From UBA6814 sp040753075 (GTDB lineage Bacteria; Desulfobacterota; Desulfovibrionia; Desulfovibrionales; Desulfovibrionaceae): 64,000 nt of DNA. The notes below the pieces were generated by a model. That model searched no databases. It saw nothing but the letters and a program-made list of their open reading frames with translations, and was not told the DNA's origin. The stretch is taken from NCBI GenBank assembly GCA_040753075.1, contig JBFMHA010000012.1:1-64000 (forward strand). Reading direction: 5' to 3'. Positions 14,922 through 24,144 of this stretch are shown here, one piece after another (position 1 is the first letter of the stretch; each line of letters opens with the position of its first letter). The position numbers and the translations under genes are program-made.

Positions 14922-16190
14922 ATGGCCCGAAAGAGAAAGAAGACTTCCCAGGCGCCCTCGCCCCCCCCTCGCCGCCTGGCCAAACCAGCCTTGAGCATCC
15001 TGCTGTCCGCTCTGTCCGCCCTGCTGCTCGCCCTGCTGCTCTTCGAAGCCCTGCTCCACCTGGCTCCGGGCCTGGCGCCCATGGCCGTGGCCCAGTACCT
15101 GCCCGCCTCGGGAAAGCAGGCCGTGGCCAAGGCCCACGGGTACATGACCAAGGACATGGTCAAGGGCGATAACCTCCTGTATTCGTACAACCCCGCCACA
15201 GCCCGCAGCGAACGGTCCTTCCCCATCGACGAGAACGGCTACCGCAACCCGGGCCTACCCGCGGAGGCGGTGGACGTGATCCTTCTGGGCGACTCCCTGC
15301 TCATCGCCGAGGGCGCGGCCCGGGACCTGGGCGACCTGTTTCGGGAACGTGGTTTCACCGCCTACAACCTGGGCATGGGCGGCTACGGGCTGCAACTCGA
15401 ACTGGGCGCCTACCTGAAGTACATCGTCATCCCCAAGGTCCGACACCGGGCCGTGGTGGCGCTCATCTGCCTGGCCAACGACTTCAAGGACAGCGAGAAT
15501 TACGCCCATACCGTCCGCGGCCAGGGCGACTACACCTGGTACCTCAACGACGGGGTAAAGCCCGCCCCGGAGCGCGACTCCTGGCTGTGGAGCCCCGGAC
15601 TCCTGGCCGGCCTGGGGAAGATAGCCGCGGGCTGGGCCAAGGCGGAAAAGCCGGACACGGTCCAGGTGACCACGCCCTACGCCACCTTCACCATGGAGCG
15701 GAACGCCCTGCACCCAAAGAACGTCTACTCCGGGGACTACCGCCAATCCGCCCAGTTCTCCTACGCCATGGCCGGAATCATTTACGCTGCGAGGATGTCC
15801 GACACCCCGGTGCTCTTCGTATTCATGCCTAACCCCGCCAACCTGTATGCGGACTTCGCCCTGGATCCTTCGGCCCGGGCCGAGGTCAAGGAGCATTACG
15901 AGATCATCAAGCAGGCGATCACAGAATGGTGCGGATGGGCCCAGGACTCCATGCGCTTGCGCGACGACACTCTACCCGTCCTGAAACAGGGGCGGGACTA
16001 CTGGCTGCTCGACGCCCTGCCCCCGCTGAGCCAGGCCGCAGCCCGCGAACTGGTCACCGTGACCCCGGGCGACTACCACCTGAACACCCGAGGCATCGAG
16101 GTCCTCTTTTCGGCCATCTCCCCTCTGGTGCAGGACCTCCTGGCCGGCCGCGCCCCCTCCCCTCCGCCGGCCGCGCCCCCCTCCCCTTGA
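14922..16190 (+). CDS. Membrane-anchored SGNH/GDSL-fold protein
   Basis: 422 residues. A basic N-terminus (MARKRKK) and one hydrophobic helix at about 25-45 place the rest outside the membrane. The exported part starts near residue 120 with an SGNH block I (VILLGDSLL) and has a block III-like Asn (CLANDFKD) and a late DYHLNTRG segment that supplies the Asp-x-His of block V. This fits a hydrolase or O-acetyl-esterase/transferase acting on carbohydrates, similar in layout to AlgX/AlgJ-type proteins, but I cannot name the family. The C-terminal tail is Pro-rich. Start ATG 14922 follows AGGAGG. Confidence 0.7.
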   Translation: MARKRKKTSQAPSPPPRRLAKPALSILLSALSALLLALLLFEALLHLAPGLAPMAVAQYLPASGKQAVAKAHGYMTKDMVKGDNLLYSYNPATARSERSFPIDENGYRNPGLPAEAVDVILLGDSLLIAEGAARDLGDLFRERGFTAYNLGMGGYGLQLELGAYLKYIVIPKVRHRAVVALICLANDFKDSENYAHTVRGQGDYTWYLNDGVKPAPERDSWLWSPGLLAGLGKIAAGWAKAEKPDTVQVTTPYATFTMERNALHPKNVYSGDYRQSAQFSYAMAGIIYAARMSDTPVLFVFMPNPANLYADFALDPSARAEVKEHYEIIKQAITEWCGWAQDSMRLRDDTLPVLKQGRDYWLLDALPPLSQAAARELVTVTPGDYHLNTRGIEVLFSAISPLVQDLLAGRAPSPPPAAPPSP

Positions 16191-16253
16191 CCCTGCCCTA
16201 ACTTGCCGTCTACTCTTCTCTTGAATCCGGCCTCCGGCCGGAGGGGAGGAGCC

Positions 16254-17642
16254 ATGTATTTCGAGCAGATCACCTCGGAGGGGCTGGGATGCTTCTCGTA
16301 TGTGATCGGCTGTCCGGGCGCGGGGGAGATGTGCGTGGTGGACCCGCGGCGGGACGTGCAGGTCTACCTGGACGTCGCCCGGGACCGGGGCATGCGCCTG
16401 ACCCGGGTCATCGACACCCACCTGCACGCGGACCACGTGTCCGGAGCGCACGAGCTGGCCTACGCCACAGGCGCGGCCATCTGCATGTTCCACTCCAGCC
16501 CGGTGGAGTTCCCCTTCACCCCCCTGCGCGAGGGCGACGCCTTCGTCATGGGCGTGGCCCGCGTCACCGTGTTGCGCACACCGGGCCACACCCCGGACGC
16601 CCTTTCCCTGCTGGCGGCCGACACCGCCCGCTCGGACGAGCCGTGGCTGCTGCTCTCCGGGGACCTGCTTTTCGTGGGCGACGTGGGCCGGCCCGACCTG
16701 GCCGGCAGCGAGCACCTGGACGAGCAGGTGGCGAACCTCCACCACAGCCTGTACGTCACGCTGGCCGGCCTTCCCGACCACCTGGCCCTGTACCCGGCCC
16801 ACGGGGCGGGCTCCCTGTGCGGCCGGGGCATGAGCTCCCTCAAGAGCTCCACCCTGGGCTTCGAGCGCCGGGCCAACCCCATGCTCCGGCTCCCGGACCC
16901 GGCCGCCTTCCGCAAGGCCGTGACCGCCGCCCTGCCGGCCCGGCCCAAGAGCTTCTCCCGGATCATCGACATCAACCGCAGGGGCGCGGTGCTGCTCGAC
17001 CGCTGCCCCCTGGACAAGGCCCTGGCCCCGGACCGCTTCGCCAACCTGCGCGAGGCCGGGGCCACGGTCATCGACACCCGCGACGCCGCGGCCTTCGGCG
17101 GCGCGCACATCCCGGGCAGCCTGAACATCGGGTTCGAGCCCTCCATCGCCAACTGGACCGGCATGGTGGTGGACCCGGACGCCCGGCTCCTCCTGGTGGT
17201 GGACAGCCGAGAGCGCTATGCGGCCATGCGCACCGAACTGCACCGCATCGGCTACGACAACATCCTGGGCTGGCTCTCCGGGGGCCTGCCCGCCTGGATC
17301 GCCGGCGGCCGGCCCGTGGAGCGGCTCAGCCAGACCTCGGCCGGAGAGGTCAAGCGCCTCATGGACCGCGGCCCGGCGCCCCGCATCGTGGACGTGCGCA
17401 CTCCCCAGGAATGGGAGGCCGGCCACATCCCCGGGGCCCTGCACCGACCCATCGCGGACATCGTGACCGCCGGCCTGGAGTTGCCCGGGGACGAGCCCCT
17501 GGTGCTCTACTGCGGCTCGGGCTACCGCTCCAACATCGCGGCCAGCATGCTCTCCCGCCGCGGCTTCGCGGACGTCCGCTCCCTGGCCGGGGGCGTCATC
17601 GCCTGGCGAAGCTCCGGGTACCCGCTGCAGCGCGACGCCTGA
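16254..17642 (+). CDS. CstB-like persulfide dioxygenase with two rhodanese domains
   Basis: 462 residues. An N-terminal metallo-beta-lactamase domain of the ETHE1 persulfide dioxygenase type (about 1-230; metal motif THLHADH, later GHTPDALS, LSGDLLFVGDVGRPD, YPAHGAGS) is followed by two rhodanese-like domains. The first (about 255-360) has VVDSRERYA where the catalytic Cys loop should be, so it is a pseudo-rhodanese; the second (about 370-460) has an intact VLYCGSGYRS loop. This order is that of Staphylococcus CstB, which oxidises persulfides to thiosulfate. A role in disposing of reactive sulfur is likely in a sulfide-producing organism. Start ATG 16254 follows GGGGAGGA. Confidence 0.9.
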   Translation: MYFEQITSEGLGCFSYVIGCPGAGEMCVVDPRRDVQVYLDVARDRGMRLTRVIDTHLHADHVSGAHELAYATGAAICMFHSSPVEFPFTPLREGDAFVMGVARVTVLRTPGHTPDALSLLAADTARSDEPWLLLSGDLLFVGDVGRPDLAGSEHLDEQVANLHHSLYVTLAGLPDHLALYPAHGAGSLCGRGMSSLKSSTLGFERRANPMLRLPDPAAFRKAVTAALPARPKSFSRIIDINRRGAVLLDRCPLDKALAPDRFANLREAGATVIDTRDAAAFGGAHIPGSLNIGFEPSIANWTGMVVDPDARLLLVVDSRERYAAMRTELHRIGYDNILGWLSGGLPAWIAGGRPVERLSQTSAGEVKRLMDRGPAPRIVDVRTPQEWEAGHIPGALHRPIADIVTAGLELPGDEPLVLYCGSGYRSNIAASMLSRRGFADVRSLAGGVIAWRSSGYPLQRDA

Positions 17643-17771
17643 CCCGGCCCGGGCGCCCCTTCGGAAAAACCTTTGGCTTTTTCCGGACAAGATGTATCAA
17701 TTCATAGAATTGCGCGATGCTCACCCGAACTGGAATCCGCGGGCAAACCCCGTCGTCCGCACGAGGACCGC

Positions 17772-18704
17772 ATGGACACCGAATACCGCGAGGACATGGT
17801 CGAGACCCTGCCCACCACCCGCAAGAACCCCCTGGAGAGGCACCTCCTCGTCACGGTGAGCGAAGACACCGCGCACCAGTCCGGCCTGCGCTTCGTGGGC
17901 AACTTCCTGCACGACCGGGAGACCCTCCGGGTCACCCTGTTCTACGTGGCCCCCCTGCCGCCCGGCGCCTACGACAAGCACGACTTCGTGGCGGTGGAGC
18001 ACGCCAACCTGACGGACCGCTCCGCCGAGCAGCGCGGCCGCCACGCCCTGGACAGGGCCGCCAAGGCCCTGGCCGGCATGGGCCTGCCCAAGGGCCACAT
18101 CAAGACCAGATTCAAGTACCGGGAGTACTCCACGGCCCAGGACATCCTCACCGAGGCCCACCGCGGCCTCTACGACGCAGTGGTCCTGGGGCACCGCGGC
18201 ATCTCGTCCCTGGAGCAGTTCTGGAGCCCCAGCGTGGGCCGCACCCTGATCGACTCCTCCTTCACGACGCCCCTGTGGGTCTGCCGCCGGCCGGACTACT
18301 CCCGCAAGCACGTGCTGCTCTGCCTGGACGGCTCGGGTCCCTCCCTGTGCGCGGCGGACCACGCGGGCTTCATCCTGGCCCGGGAGCCGGAGCACCGCCT
18401 GACCCTGTTCACGGTGCAGACGCCCACGCAGGAGGACGAGGCGGGCACCGGCCACATCTTCGGCCTGGCCCGCAAGACCCTGCTGGACAACGGAGTGCCG
18501 GCCGAACGCATCCGGACCAAGGCCGTGTCCAGTCCGGAGCCCGGCGCCGCCATTCTGGAGGAGGTCCGGGAAGGACGCTATGCGGCGGTGGGCATGGGCC
18601 GCACCGGCCGAGGCCGCGGCTTTCTCAAGCGCATCTTCCTGGGATCGGTGGGCGCGACGGTGTTCAACGGGCTGGAAGGCGCGGCCCTGTGGATCTGCCA
18701 GTAG
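17772..18704 (+). CDS. Double-domain universal stress protein
   Basis: 310 residues made of two UspA domains. The first (about 20-175) has GHRGISSLEQFW in place of a full nucleotide loop and lacks the GS element, so it probably does not bind ATP. The second (about 178-310) has GRTGRGRGFLKRIFLGSVG, close to the G-x2-G-x9-G(S/T) pattern, and may bind ATP. The start at ATG 17772 follows GAGG; the frame is open upstream to 17673 but that extension looks non-coding. It lies 129 nt behind the persulfide dioxygenase, with a weak A/T-rich hairpin in between, and converges on the glycosyltransferase operon at 18756. Confidence 0.85.
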   Translation: MDTEYREDMVETLPTTRKNPLERHLLVTVSEDTAHQSGLRFVGNFLHDRETLRVTLFYVAPLPPGAYDKHDFVAVEHANLTDRSAEQRGRHALDRAAKALAGMGLPKGHIKTRFKYREYSTAQDILTEAHRGLYDAVVLGHRGISSLEQFWSPSVGRTLIDSSFTTPLWVCRRPDYSRKHVLLCLDGSGPSLCAADHAGFILAREPEHRLTLFTVQTPTQEDEAGTGHIFGLARKTLLDNGVPAERIRTKAVSSPEPGAAILEEVREGRYAAVGMGRTGRGRGFLKRIFLGSVGATVFNGLEGAALWICQ

Positions 18705-18755
18705 CCTGTCAGGGCGCTGAAAGAGTCCTTCCGGGTTTTTTCCGGCAGCCCGCCA

Positions 18756-19883
18756 TCAGCCCGCCAGGCCCTCGTATATCTCCTCGTAGCGCCGGACCAC
18801 GGCCGCCAGGCCGTAGCGGTCCAGGACCCGCTGCCGGGCCTTGCGCGAGAGCTCGGCCCGCTCCTCCGGCCGCATGGCCAGGATGGCGCGCAGGGCCATG
18901 GCCAGGGCCCGCGGGTTGCGCGGCGGCACGGCGACGCCGGCGTCGCCCGCCACCTCGGCCGCGTCGCCCACCTCGGTGACCACGCAGGGCACGCCGCAGC
19001 TCATGGCCTCGCCCACCACGTTGGGGAACCCCTCGCCAAAGGACGAAGAGAGCACATGCACGTCCAGGGCGGCCATGACCCGGGGCACGTCGTCCCGCCG
19101 GCCCAGGAGCCGCACCGCCCCGGCCAGGCCCGGAGAGTTCGCGAACCGGGCCAGGGCCGCATCGCCCTCCTCCACCCCGTCGCCGCAGAGCACGAAGTGC
19201 GCGCCGGGCACGGCCCGCGCCGCCTCGGCCGCGGCCGCGAAAAAGACGTCGTGCCCCTTCATGGGATCGTAGCGCGCCACCATGCCCACCACCGGCGCGT
19301 CCGCCGGGATGCCCCACTCGGCCCGCAGGGCGGCCCGGGCCGCCGGATCGGGACGGTAGCGGTCGGTGTCGAACCCGTTGGGCACCACCTCCCAGCGCCG
19401 CGGCCGGAACCCCAGCCGCCGGTGCACGTCCACCGCGATCCTGGAGTTTGCCAGCACCACGTCGGGCAGTCCCGACAGGCGGGCGTTGAGCCCCAGGGTC
19501 CAGCGGGTGAGCCGGCGGTACTTGTCCAATTCCATGTCCGAGCAGCGCAGGTTCCAGGCCACCCGCCGCACCCCGGCCAGCTTGGCCGCAAGCAGGCCCA
19601 GCAGGTCCGCATGATAGAGCCAGGTCTGCACCACGTCGGGCCGGAACCGGCGCATCACGCCCACCGCCCGCGCCAGGGCCGCGGGGGTGGGCAGGCCGCG
19701 CGAGAGGCCCAGGCTCTCCACCCGCACCCCGGCGGCCAGCACGGCCTCGGCAGTGGGCCCCGGGGCCAGCAGGCAGAGCACCTGCGAGGAGAACCGCTTC
19801 CGGTCCATGCCCCCCACCAGCTTGGCCAGCATGGCCTCGGCCCCGCCGGTGTTCAGCCCGGTTATGACGTGCAGTATGCGCAT
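18756..19883 (-). CDS. GT4-family glycosyltransferase
   Basis: 375 residues, GT-B fold. The N-terminus MRILHVITGLNTGGAE carries the Gly-rich acceptor-domain loop, and the C-terminal half has the GT4 donor motif FGEGFPNVVGEAMSCG (E-x7-E). Family members transfer a sugar from a nucleotide donor to a growing surface glycan on the cytoplasmic face of the membrane. The ATG at 19883 shares one base with the stop of the preceding gene (TGATG), which points to translational coupling; the GTG at 19886 is an alternative. It is the last gene on the minus strand before the convergent USP gene. Donor and acceptor are unknown. Confidence 0.93.
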   Translation of the reverse strand: MRILHVITGLNTGGAEAMLAKLVGGMDRKRFSSQVLCLLAPGPTAEAVLAAGVRVESLGLSRGLPTPAALARAVGVMRRFRPDVVQTWLYHADLLGLLAAKLAGVRRVAWNLRCSDMELDKYRRLTRWTLGLNARLSGLPDVVLANSRIAVDVHRRLGFRPRRWEVVPNGFDTDRYRPDPAARAALRAEWGIPADAPVVGMVARYDPMKGHDVFFAAAAEAARAVPGAHFVLCGDGVEEGDAALARFANSPGLAGAVRLLGRRDDVPRVMAALDVHVLSSSFGEGFPNVVGEAMSCGVPCVVTEVGDAAEVAGDAGVAVPPRNPRALAMALRAILAMRPEERAELSRKARQRVLDRYGLAAVVRRYEEIYEGLAG

Positions 19884-20986
19884 CACCGCACCCCGGCCGC
19901 CTCCTCCAACAGGGCCTCGTACTCGCGCACGATGCGCTCCGCCCGGTAGCGCTCGGCGGAGGCCGCCACCGCGGCCCGGCCCGGAGGCGCGTCCGCGGCC
20001 TGGCGGATGGCCCGGGCCAGGTCCGCGGGGCTCCCCGGTTCGGCCAGGAACCCGTTGACGCCGTCCGCGACGATCTCGTCCAGCCCGCCCGGGCAGCGGA
20101 AGGCGGCCACCGGCGTGCCCAGGGTCAGGGCCTCCAGCACCACGTTGGGCAGGCCCTCGTAGCGCGAGGAGAGCACGAACAGGTCCGCGGCGGCCAGCCA
20201 GGGATAGGGATTCTCCTGGAACCCGGCGAAGACCGCCCGGCCGGCCAGGCCCAGATGGCGGGCCTGGGTCTCCAGGGTCTCCCGCAGGGGCCCCTGGCCC
20301 AGGACGGTGAGATGGAACCGGTCCGCCGGCAGGAGGGCCAGGGCCTCCAGGAGCAGGTCGAAGCCCTTCTGGCGCAGGAGCTTGCCCGCGGCCACCAGGT
20401 TCACCCGGCCCGGGGGCAGGTCCGCCCGGCCGGCCGCGGCCCGGGAGCGCACCGCGTCCGCATCCACCGGGTTGGGGATGGTCCGGGCCCGGTCCGCGGG
20501 CACGCCGAAGCGCTCCACCAGGTCGTCGCGCATGTCCCCGGACTGGCAGACCACCCGGTCGAAGCGCGGGTAGAGCAGGCGGTAGAGCAGGCGGAACAGG
20601 CCCGGGTACGGGCTCTGGCCCAGGTTCAGGCTGGGGATGTTGGTCTCCCGCGCCACCAGGGCCGGCCCCGGCCGGCCGTACAGGGGCCGGGCGAGCATGG
20701 CCAGGAGGTTCAGGTGGCCCAGGGTGGTGAAGAGCACGTCCGGCCGGGTGCGGCGGACCAGGGCCGCCAGGCGCAGCACCGCGCCCCGCGCCCGGGAGCT
20801 GCCCAGGTCGTGCGCGGGCACGTCCGGAGGGACCTGGCCCGCGTAGGGGCCGGACAGGGTGGCTGCGGCCAGCTCCGGCGCAAAACGCGCCCGGTCCAGA
20901 TGGGCCAGCAGGGTCAGGGCCACCCGCTCGGCGCCCCCGCCGGCCAGGGAGGGAATGGCGAACAGGACGCGCAGGGGCCGGGGCAC
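19883..20986 (-). CDS. GT4-family glycosyltransferase
   Basis: 367 residues, GT-B fold. N-terminal loop FAIPSLAGGGAERVALTLL and C-terminal donor motif RYEGLPNVVLEALTLG (E-x7-E) are clear. It is translationally coupled to the next glycosyltransferase by a one-base overlap. Its own start is GTG 20986, only 4 nt past the TetR stop; no ribosome site is visible there, so it may depend on reinitiation after translation of the TetR gene. Role in assembling the surface glycan encoded by this cluster is inferred from context. Confidence 0.92.
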   Translation of the reverse strand: MPRPLRVLFAIPSLAGGGAERVALTLLAHLDRARFAPELAAATLSGPYAGQVPPDVPAHDLGSSRARGAVLRLAALVRRTRPDVLFTTLGHLNLLAMLARPLYGRPGPALVARETNIPSLNLGQSPYPGLFRLLYRLLYPRFDRVVCQSGDMRDDLVERFGVPADRARTIPNPVDADAVRSRAAAGRADLPPGRVNLVAAGKLLRQKGFDLLLEALALLPADRFHLTVLGQGPLRETLETQARHLGLAGRAVFAGFQENPYPWLAAADLFVLSSRYEGLPNVVLEALTLGTPVAAFRCPGGLDEIVADGVNGFLAEPGSPADLARAIRQAADAPPGRAAVAASAERYRAERIVREYEALLEEAAGVR

Positions 20987-20990
20987 GGGT

Positions 20991-21578
20991 TCAGGAGGAG
21001 CAGGAGGAGGTCAGGCGGCAGCGCGTGGACACGATGAGGGCCTGGCGCAGGGCCTCGCGGTCTTCGTGGAAGAACAGGTGCAGCCAGGCCGCGCCGATGA
21101 GGCCGGCGAACAGGGCCATGGCCGTCTCCCGCACCGGGATCTGCACGATGCTGCGGTCCTCCACGCCCTTCCCGATCAGGTCCTGGAGAAAGTCGGTGTA
21201 CATCCGGTGCAGGGTGAAGGTGTCCATGTCCGGCCCGGAGGTGAATCCCTTCATCTTCTCGAAGGGCCGGTTCTTGAGCAGGAGCAGGCACTCGTTCTTG
21301 TGCGAAACCAGGAAGGCGAAAAAGGAGTCGATGAACTGCATGACCCGGCCCAGCCCATCCCCGGTCTCGGAAACCGCCTGCCGGGAGTGCTTGTACAGGG
21401 CGTTCATGGTCTGCCAGGTCAGGATGTGGAGCAGGTTGTCCTTGGTCTTGAAGTGGTAGATGATGGTGCCGCCCGCCACTCCGGCCCGATCCGCGATCTC
21501 CGATACCGGGGTGTGCTCGAATCCCTTTTCCGCAAACAACTCGCACGCTACGCCGAGAATGGCTTCAATCTTGTCCAC
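20991..21578 (-). CDS. TetR/AcrR-family transcriptional regulator
   Basis: 195 residues. An N-terminal helix-turn-helix of the TetR type is clear (ILGVACELFAEKGFEHTPVSEIADRAGVAGGTIIYHFKTKDNLL, residues about 7-50; the quoted motif can be divided into helix 1, recognition helix and YHF block). The larger C-terminal helical domain should bind an unknown inducer. GTG 21578 is taken as start because the HTH begins immediately. The gene lies 61 nt behind the AI-2E-type transporter and 4 nt before a glycosyltransferase. It may control that transporter or the glycan genes; no clear palindromic operator was found. Confidence 0.9.
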   Translation of the reverse strand: MDKIEAILGVACELFAEKGFEHTPVSEIADRAGVAGGTIIYHFKTKDNLLHILTWQTMNALYKHSRQAVSETGDGLGRVMQFIDSFFAFLVSHKNECLLLLKNRPFEKMKGFTSGPDMDTFTLHRMYTDFLQDLIGKGVEDRSIVQIPVRETAMALFAGLIGAAWLHLFFHEDREALRQALIVSTRCRLTSSCSS

Positions 21579-21639
21579 GTGATGCCCCGTACGCTAAACC
21601 GTTGACGCCCCTGCCTTCTCCGATCCGGCCGAAAAAACA

Positions 21640-22812
21640 CTACCCTTTCGCCGGCCGGTTGGGCAAGCACTCTTTCTCCCGGGTCAGGCGCTCCTGGTAT
21701 TCCTCACTGTAGATATTGATCATGGCCATGGTGAAGGAAAGGATGAGCGGGCCGTAGAGGATGCCCAGGGCTCCGAAGGTCTGCAGCCCGCCGATGACCG
21801 CCAGGAAGATGAACAGGGTGGACACCCCCGAGGCCCCGCGCATGAAGTAGGGCCGCAGGAAGGTGTCGATGCTGGTGACCAGGAGCCCGCTCCACAGGAG
21901 CAGAAACACCGCCCCCTGCCAGTTCCCCTCCACCAGCAGCCAGGCCGTGGCCGGAATCCAGATGAGCCCGGTGCCCACCACCGGGATCAGGGAGGCGAAC
22001 CCCATCATGGTGCCCCAGAACAGGCCGGGGATGCCCACCAGGGCCAGGCCCACCCCGCCCACCAGCCCCTGGAGCAGGGCCACCAGGAGGCCGCCCACCA
22101 GCACCGCCCGGGACACCTTGCGCAGGGAGTCGATGATGGCGTCCTCCTGGTGCCGGCGAAGGGGGGTGAGCCGGCGCAGGGTATCCAGCCAGTGCCGGCC
22201 GTCCTTGAGCAGGAAGAAGAGGATGAAGAGCATGAGCAGGAAGTGGAACAGGATGTAGACCGCGTTGCCCAGGAAATGGGTGCCGAAGGTCAGGAGCTCC
22301 TGCCCCATGCGCCGGGACAGGGACAGGATGTTGGACTGGATCTCGGCCTCGGTGAGCACCAGGCCGGGAAAGCGTCCCCGGGCCCAGTCCAGGGCGCTCT
22401 GGAGCGAGCTCTGGTGCACCAGGTCCGAGAGGTTGGCGCCGGAGAGCCACTGGTTGAGGCGGGCGACGGACTGCACCCCCTGGGTGGCCAGGCCGCCCAG
22501 GAACACCGCGGTGGGCAGGGCCACGCAGAAGACCACCACCCCCAGGACCATGACCGAGGCCACCGGCTGGCTGCGGCCCAGCCGCTCCACCAGCCGGGCC
22601 TGCACCGGATGGAAGATCGCCGCCAGCACCGCGGCCAGGATGAAGGTGTGGACGAACGGGCTGAAGATGCGCAGGGCTTGCCACAGGCCGAAAAGCAGGA
22701 GCGCCAGCAGGGCCAGGGTGTGCAGGCCGAGGGCGCTCCGGGCTTCTCCGGCGGCGTGGGCGTCGTGCTTCTCGATCCCGGGATCACGATCCCGCACGGG
22801 CTCCTGGCTCAT
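21640..22812 (-). CDS. AI-2E/PerM-family membrane transporter
   Basis: 390 residues with about eight hydrophobic segments and a long soluble loop (about 120-200) between the third and fourth, the usual layout of the family formerly called UPF0118. The segment GIPGLFWGTMMGFASLIPVVGTGLIWIP and the late GALGILYGPLILSF block are diagnostic. Members range from AI-2 exporters to Na+/H+ antiporters, so the substrate cannot be named. Start ATG 22812. It lies 138 nt downstream of the DegT aminotransferase gene on the same strand, with a hairpin in between, and is probably not part of the sugar pathway itself. Confidence 0.9.
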   Translation of the reverse strand: MSQEPVRDRDPGIEKHDAHAAGEARSALGLHTLALLALLLFGLWQALRIFSPFVHTFILAAVLAAIFHPVQARLVERLGRSQPVASVMVLGVVVFCVALPTAVFLGGLATQGVQSVARLNQWLSGANLSDLVHQSSLQSALDWARGRFPGLVLTEAEIQSNILSLSRRMGQELLTFGTHFLGNAVYILFHFLLMLFILFFLLKDGRHWLDTLRRLTPLRRHQEDAIIDSLRKVSRAVLVGGLLVALLQGLVGGVGLALVGIPGLFWGTMMGFASLIPVVGTGLIWIPATAWLLVEGNWQGAVFLLLWSGLLVTSIDTFLRPYFMRGASGVSTLFIFLAVIGGLQTFGALGILYGPLILSFTMAMINIYSEEYQERLTREKECLPNRPAKG

Positions 22813-22866
22813 GGTATCCTCGCGGGGTTGCCGGCCGAAGTCCTGGCCGGGGTGGAGCCATTCATA

Positions 22867-22895
22867 GCCGGGCTTGCCCCGGGGGGCAAGCCGGC
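22867..22895 (-). terminator. Possible terminator-like hairpin after the WbpE-like gene
   Basis: A near-perfect inverted repeat of about 13 bp (GCCGGGCTTGCCCC against GGGGCAAGCCGGC, one bulged base) lies 56 nt past the aminotransferase stop. There is no T tract on either strand, so it may be an attenuator, an mRNA-stabilising hairpin or a weak terminator. Confidence 0.35.
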
Positions 22896-22950
22896 TTCCC
22901 CGACCAGGAAAGGCCTGGGCCGCTGTCGCCGCAACGCGGCGGAAGAGCGG

Positions 22951-24132
22951 CTACGCCCCGCGGGCCTCGGCCACGGCCTCGGCCACGGCCTTGCAGACCG
23001 TGTCCTGGGTGGCCTGGTCCAGGTAGGGGTGCATGGGCAGGGAGAGGATGCGGGCCGAGCAGTCCTCGGACACGGGCATGTCGCCCCGCGCGTAGCCCAG
23101 GTGGGCGTAGGCGGTCTGCAGATGCAGCGGGCAGGGGTAGTACACCGCGCTGGGCACGCCCCGGGCCTTGAGCCCGGCCGCCACCTTGTCCCGGTCCGCG
23201 TCCAGCATGACCGAGTACTGGGCCCAGGAGCTGCCGTAGCCCGCCGGAACCGTGGGCGCGGTCACGCCGGGAACCCCGGCCAGGCCCGCGGCGTAGCGGT
23301 CCGCGGCCTGCCGCCGGGCCGCCAGCTCCTGCGGGAACGCGGCCAGCTTGGGCAGCAGGATGGCCGCCTGCAGGGTGTCCAGCCGGGCGTTCAGGCCCAG
23401 CCGGGCGTTGTCGTACTTGTGGCTGCCCTTGCCGTGCACCCGGATGGACTTGAGCACCGCCGCGGTGTCCGGGTCCGCGGTGAACACCGCGCCTCCGTCG
23501 CCGTAGCAGCCCAGAGGCTTGGCCGGGAAGAAGCTGGTGGTCGCGGCGTGGCCGAAGGCGCAGGCCTTCTTGCCGTTCAACTCGCCGCCGAAGCCCTGGG
23601 CCGCGTCCTCCAGCAGGAGCAGGCCGCCCTCGGCGCACAGGGCCTCGATGAGCGGGTAGTCGGCGGGCAGGCCGAAGAGGTCCACGGAAATCACCGCCCG
23701 GGGCCGCAGCCTCTTGCCCCGGCAGGCCGCGGGCAAGGGATAGATGGACGGGTCGCCCGCCTCCACCGCGTCCATGGCCTTGGCCAGGGACGTGGGGTCC
23801 AGGTTGAAGGTGACGGGATCGATGTCCACGTACACCGGGGTCGCGCCCAGGAGCGTCACCACCTCGGCCGTGGCGATGAAGGTGAAGGGCGTGGTGAACA
23901 CCGCGTCCCCGGGCCCCACGCCCCAGGCCATGAGGGCCATGAGCAGGGCGTCGGTGCCGTTGGCGCAGGTCACGCAGTGGGGCGCGCCAGCGTACGCGGC
24001 CAGGGCCTGCTCCAGTTCGGCCACTTCCGGCCCCATGATGAAGTTGCCGTGGGCCAGGACCGCGTCCATGCGGGCGCGGATGTCGGTTTCCAGGGCCGCG
24101 AACTGGGCCTTGAGGTCGATGAACGGGATCAT
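22951..24132 (-). CDS. DegT/DnrJ/EryC1-family PLP sugar aminotransferase, WbpE-like
   Basis: 393 residues, sugar aminotransferase of fold type I. The PLP Lys is in SFFPAKPLGCYGDGG (about residue 190), the PLP-phosphate-binding NGTDAL motif is near residue 60, and the aspartate of the cofactor ring is in LLLEDAAQGFGG. Its neighbours are a WbpB/WbpD-like fusion and a 2-epimerase; by analogy with the Pseudomonas wbp and Bordetella wlb pathways it should aminate the 3-keto group of UDP-GlcNAc-uronic acid using glutamate. ATG 24132 lies 12 nt past the fusion gene stop, so the two are one transcript. The sub-family assignment rests on context as much as on sequence. Confidence 0.88.
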   Translation of the reverse strand: MIPFIDLKAQFAALETDIRARMDAVLAHGNFIMGPEVAELEQALAAYAGAPHCVTCANGTDALLMALMAWGVGPGDAVFTTPFTFIATAEVVTLLGATPVYVDIDPVTFNLDPTSLAKAMDAVEAGDPSIYPLPAACRGKRLRPRAVISVDLFGLPADYPLIEALCAEGGLLLLEDAAQGFGGELNGKKACAFGHAATTSFFPAKPLGCYGDGGAVFTADPDTAAVLKSIRVHGKGSHKYDNARLGLNARLDTLQAAILLPKLAAFPQELAARRQAADRYAAGLAGVPGVTAPTVPAGYGSSWAQYSVMLDADRDKVAAGLKARGVPSAVYYPCPLHLQTAYAHLGYARGDMPVSEDCSARILSLPMHPYLDQATQDTVCKAVAEAVAEARGA

Positions 24133-24144
24133 GCCTGTGCTCCT

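Noticed and set aside
12878..15226. A 782-codon minus-strand frame opposite acs.
   Set aside because: Antisense shadow of acetyl-CoA synthetase; no ribosome site or recognisable domain.
17662..17685. Hairpin CGGAAAAA...TTTTTCCG between the persulfide dioxygenase and USP genes.
   Set aside because: The 8-bp stem is mostly A/T and there is no clear T run after it; too weak to call a terminator.
18705..18755. Possible bidirectional terminator between the convergent USP and glycosyltransferase genes.
   Set aside because: There is a run of six T, but no convincing stem precedes it on either strand.
21579..21639. Operator palindrome for the TetR regulator around the sequence CGCTAAACCGTTGACG.
   Set aside because: The two halves match too poorly to be called a dyad.
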